Below are positions 7,256 to 7,655 of a stretch of 7,655 nucleotides of DNA, piece by piece. Below the pieces are notes generated by a model. The model saw only the letters and a program-made list of their open reading frames with translations. It was not told where the DNA came from and searched no databases. This DNA comes from Actinomycetes bacterium (GTDB taxonomy: Bacteria > Actinomycetota > Actinomycetes > Actinomycetales > Microbacteriaceae), in NCBI GenBank assembly GCA_023386675.1, contig JAEWJG010000168.1:1-7655 (forward strand), in the 5' to 3' direction. Each line of letters starts with the position of its first letter. Within the stretch, counting starts at the first letter, position 1. The position numbers were made by a program, and so were the translations under genes.

Positions 7256-7655
7256 GCAGGTGGGGTGTCGTCGGGAGTGGGACGCGGCCACGCGCGGACG
7301 AAGCGGTCGAAGAGCTCGGCGAAGGTGCGCGCCTCTTCCGGGGTGAAGGCCGCGAGGGCGGTCTCGACGGCGGACCGGCGGTGGGTGCGCAGCTCCTCGA
7401 GGAGAGCACGGCCGGCGGTCGTCAGCTGGATGAGCGCACGGCGCGCGTCGGACGGGTCCGGGATGCGCCGCACCAGTCCGCGCTCCACGCCTTCCTGCAC
7501 GAGGCGGCTCGCGCGGGGCTGATCGACACCGATCGCGGCGGCGACGCCGCTCACGGAGAGGCTGCGGCCGTCCGCATCCGCGGTCTCCAGCGCCTCGAGC
7601 ATGCGGACGCGGGCGATCCGCCCGAGCGATCCGTCACGGCCGCGGCGCCCTGGAC
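7252..7655 (-). CDS. MarR-family transcriptional regulator, 5' end beyond window
   Basis: This is a winged helix-turn-helix DNA-binding protein of the MarR type, normally a dimeric repressor responding to small phenolic or oxidant ligands. The reading frame is open to the window edge: 17 codons precede the first internal ATG (7602) and encode family-like sequence, LGRIARVRMLEALE. The gene is therefore taken as truncated by the window and not as starting at 7602, which would leave only 116 residues and remove the first dimerisation helix. Counting from that Met, the helix-turn-helix is LSVSGVAAAIGVDQPRASRL (15-34), and the wing carries the family signature DPSDARRALIQLTTAG (49-64). A dimerisation helix follows (about 65-105), then a proline-rich tail. 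It converges on the UMF1 permease, and its stop lies inside the inverted repeat. Its target is unknown; the divergent gene beyond 7655 is the usual candidate for MarR proteins. Confidence 0.9.
   Translation of the reverse strand, partial: PGRRGRDGSLGRIARVRMLEALETADADGRSLSVSGVAAAIGVDQPRASRLVQEGVERGLVRRIPDPSDARRALIQLTTAGRALLEELRTHRRSAVETALAAFTPEEARTFAELFDRFVRAWPRPTPDDTPPA

Noticed and set aside
7252..7602. Complete 116-residue MarR protein starting at ATG 7602
   Set aside because: The frame stays open to the window edge with family-like residues upstream (LGRIARVR), so the true start lies outside.

Overview
The window is high-GC DNA with strong codon bias. It carries HAIR-type heat-shock operators and a dnaK-grpE pair without the Gram-negative DnaK insertion, which points to an actinobacterium. 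Microbacteriaceae (Leifsonia/Microbacterium-like) is my best guess, but that is an inference from sequence style and not a measured placement. The neighbourhood is chromosomal core next to ordinary accessory genes; no mobile element, CRISPR array, tRNA or rRNA is visible.

Layout: (1) Bases 42-2566, minus strand: dnaK followed 2 bases later by grpE, the start of the classical actinobacterial dnaK-grpE-dnaJ-hspR operon. dnaJ and hspR would lie beyond base 1. The 163-bp region upstream of dnaK holds two near-perfect HspR operators (HAIR) 64 bp apart plus extra half-sites and likely promoter boxes. (2) 2730-3230, minus: a 166-residue conserved-type protein of unknown function with less biased codon use than its neighbours. 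(3) 3253-4845, minus: a 530-residue DHA2-type (14-TM) MFS exporter. (4) 4963-5694, plus, divergent from the exporter: a single-domain RelA/SpoT (p)ppGpp synthetase resembling RelP/YwaC. (5) 5756-7186, plus: a UMF1/Atg22-like MFS permease. (6) 7252 to beyond 7655, minus: a MarR-family regulator cut by the window edge, converging on the permease. An 18-bp perfect inverted repeat separates the two, and its right arm contains the marR stop codon.

How the parts may work together: DnaK and GrpE form the Hsp70 chaperone and its nucleotide-exchange factor under presumed HspR repression. The small alarmone synthetase is a second stress output and shares a 117-bp divergent promoter region with the exporter. 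The synthetase and the UMF1 permease each have a TANNNT box 6-7 nt before the ATG and no credible Shine-Dalgarno, so both may be leaderless. I found no convincing evidence of a previously undescribed system. The most worthwhile leads are the dense HspR half-site array, the inverted repeat with a competing fold, and the RelP-like enzyme, in which residues of the RelQ pppGpp allosteric site are replaced.
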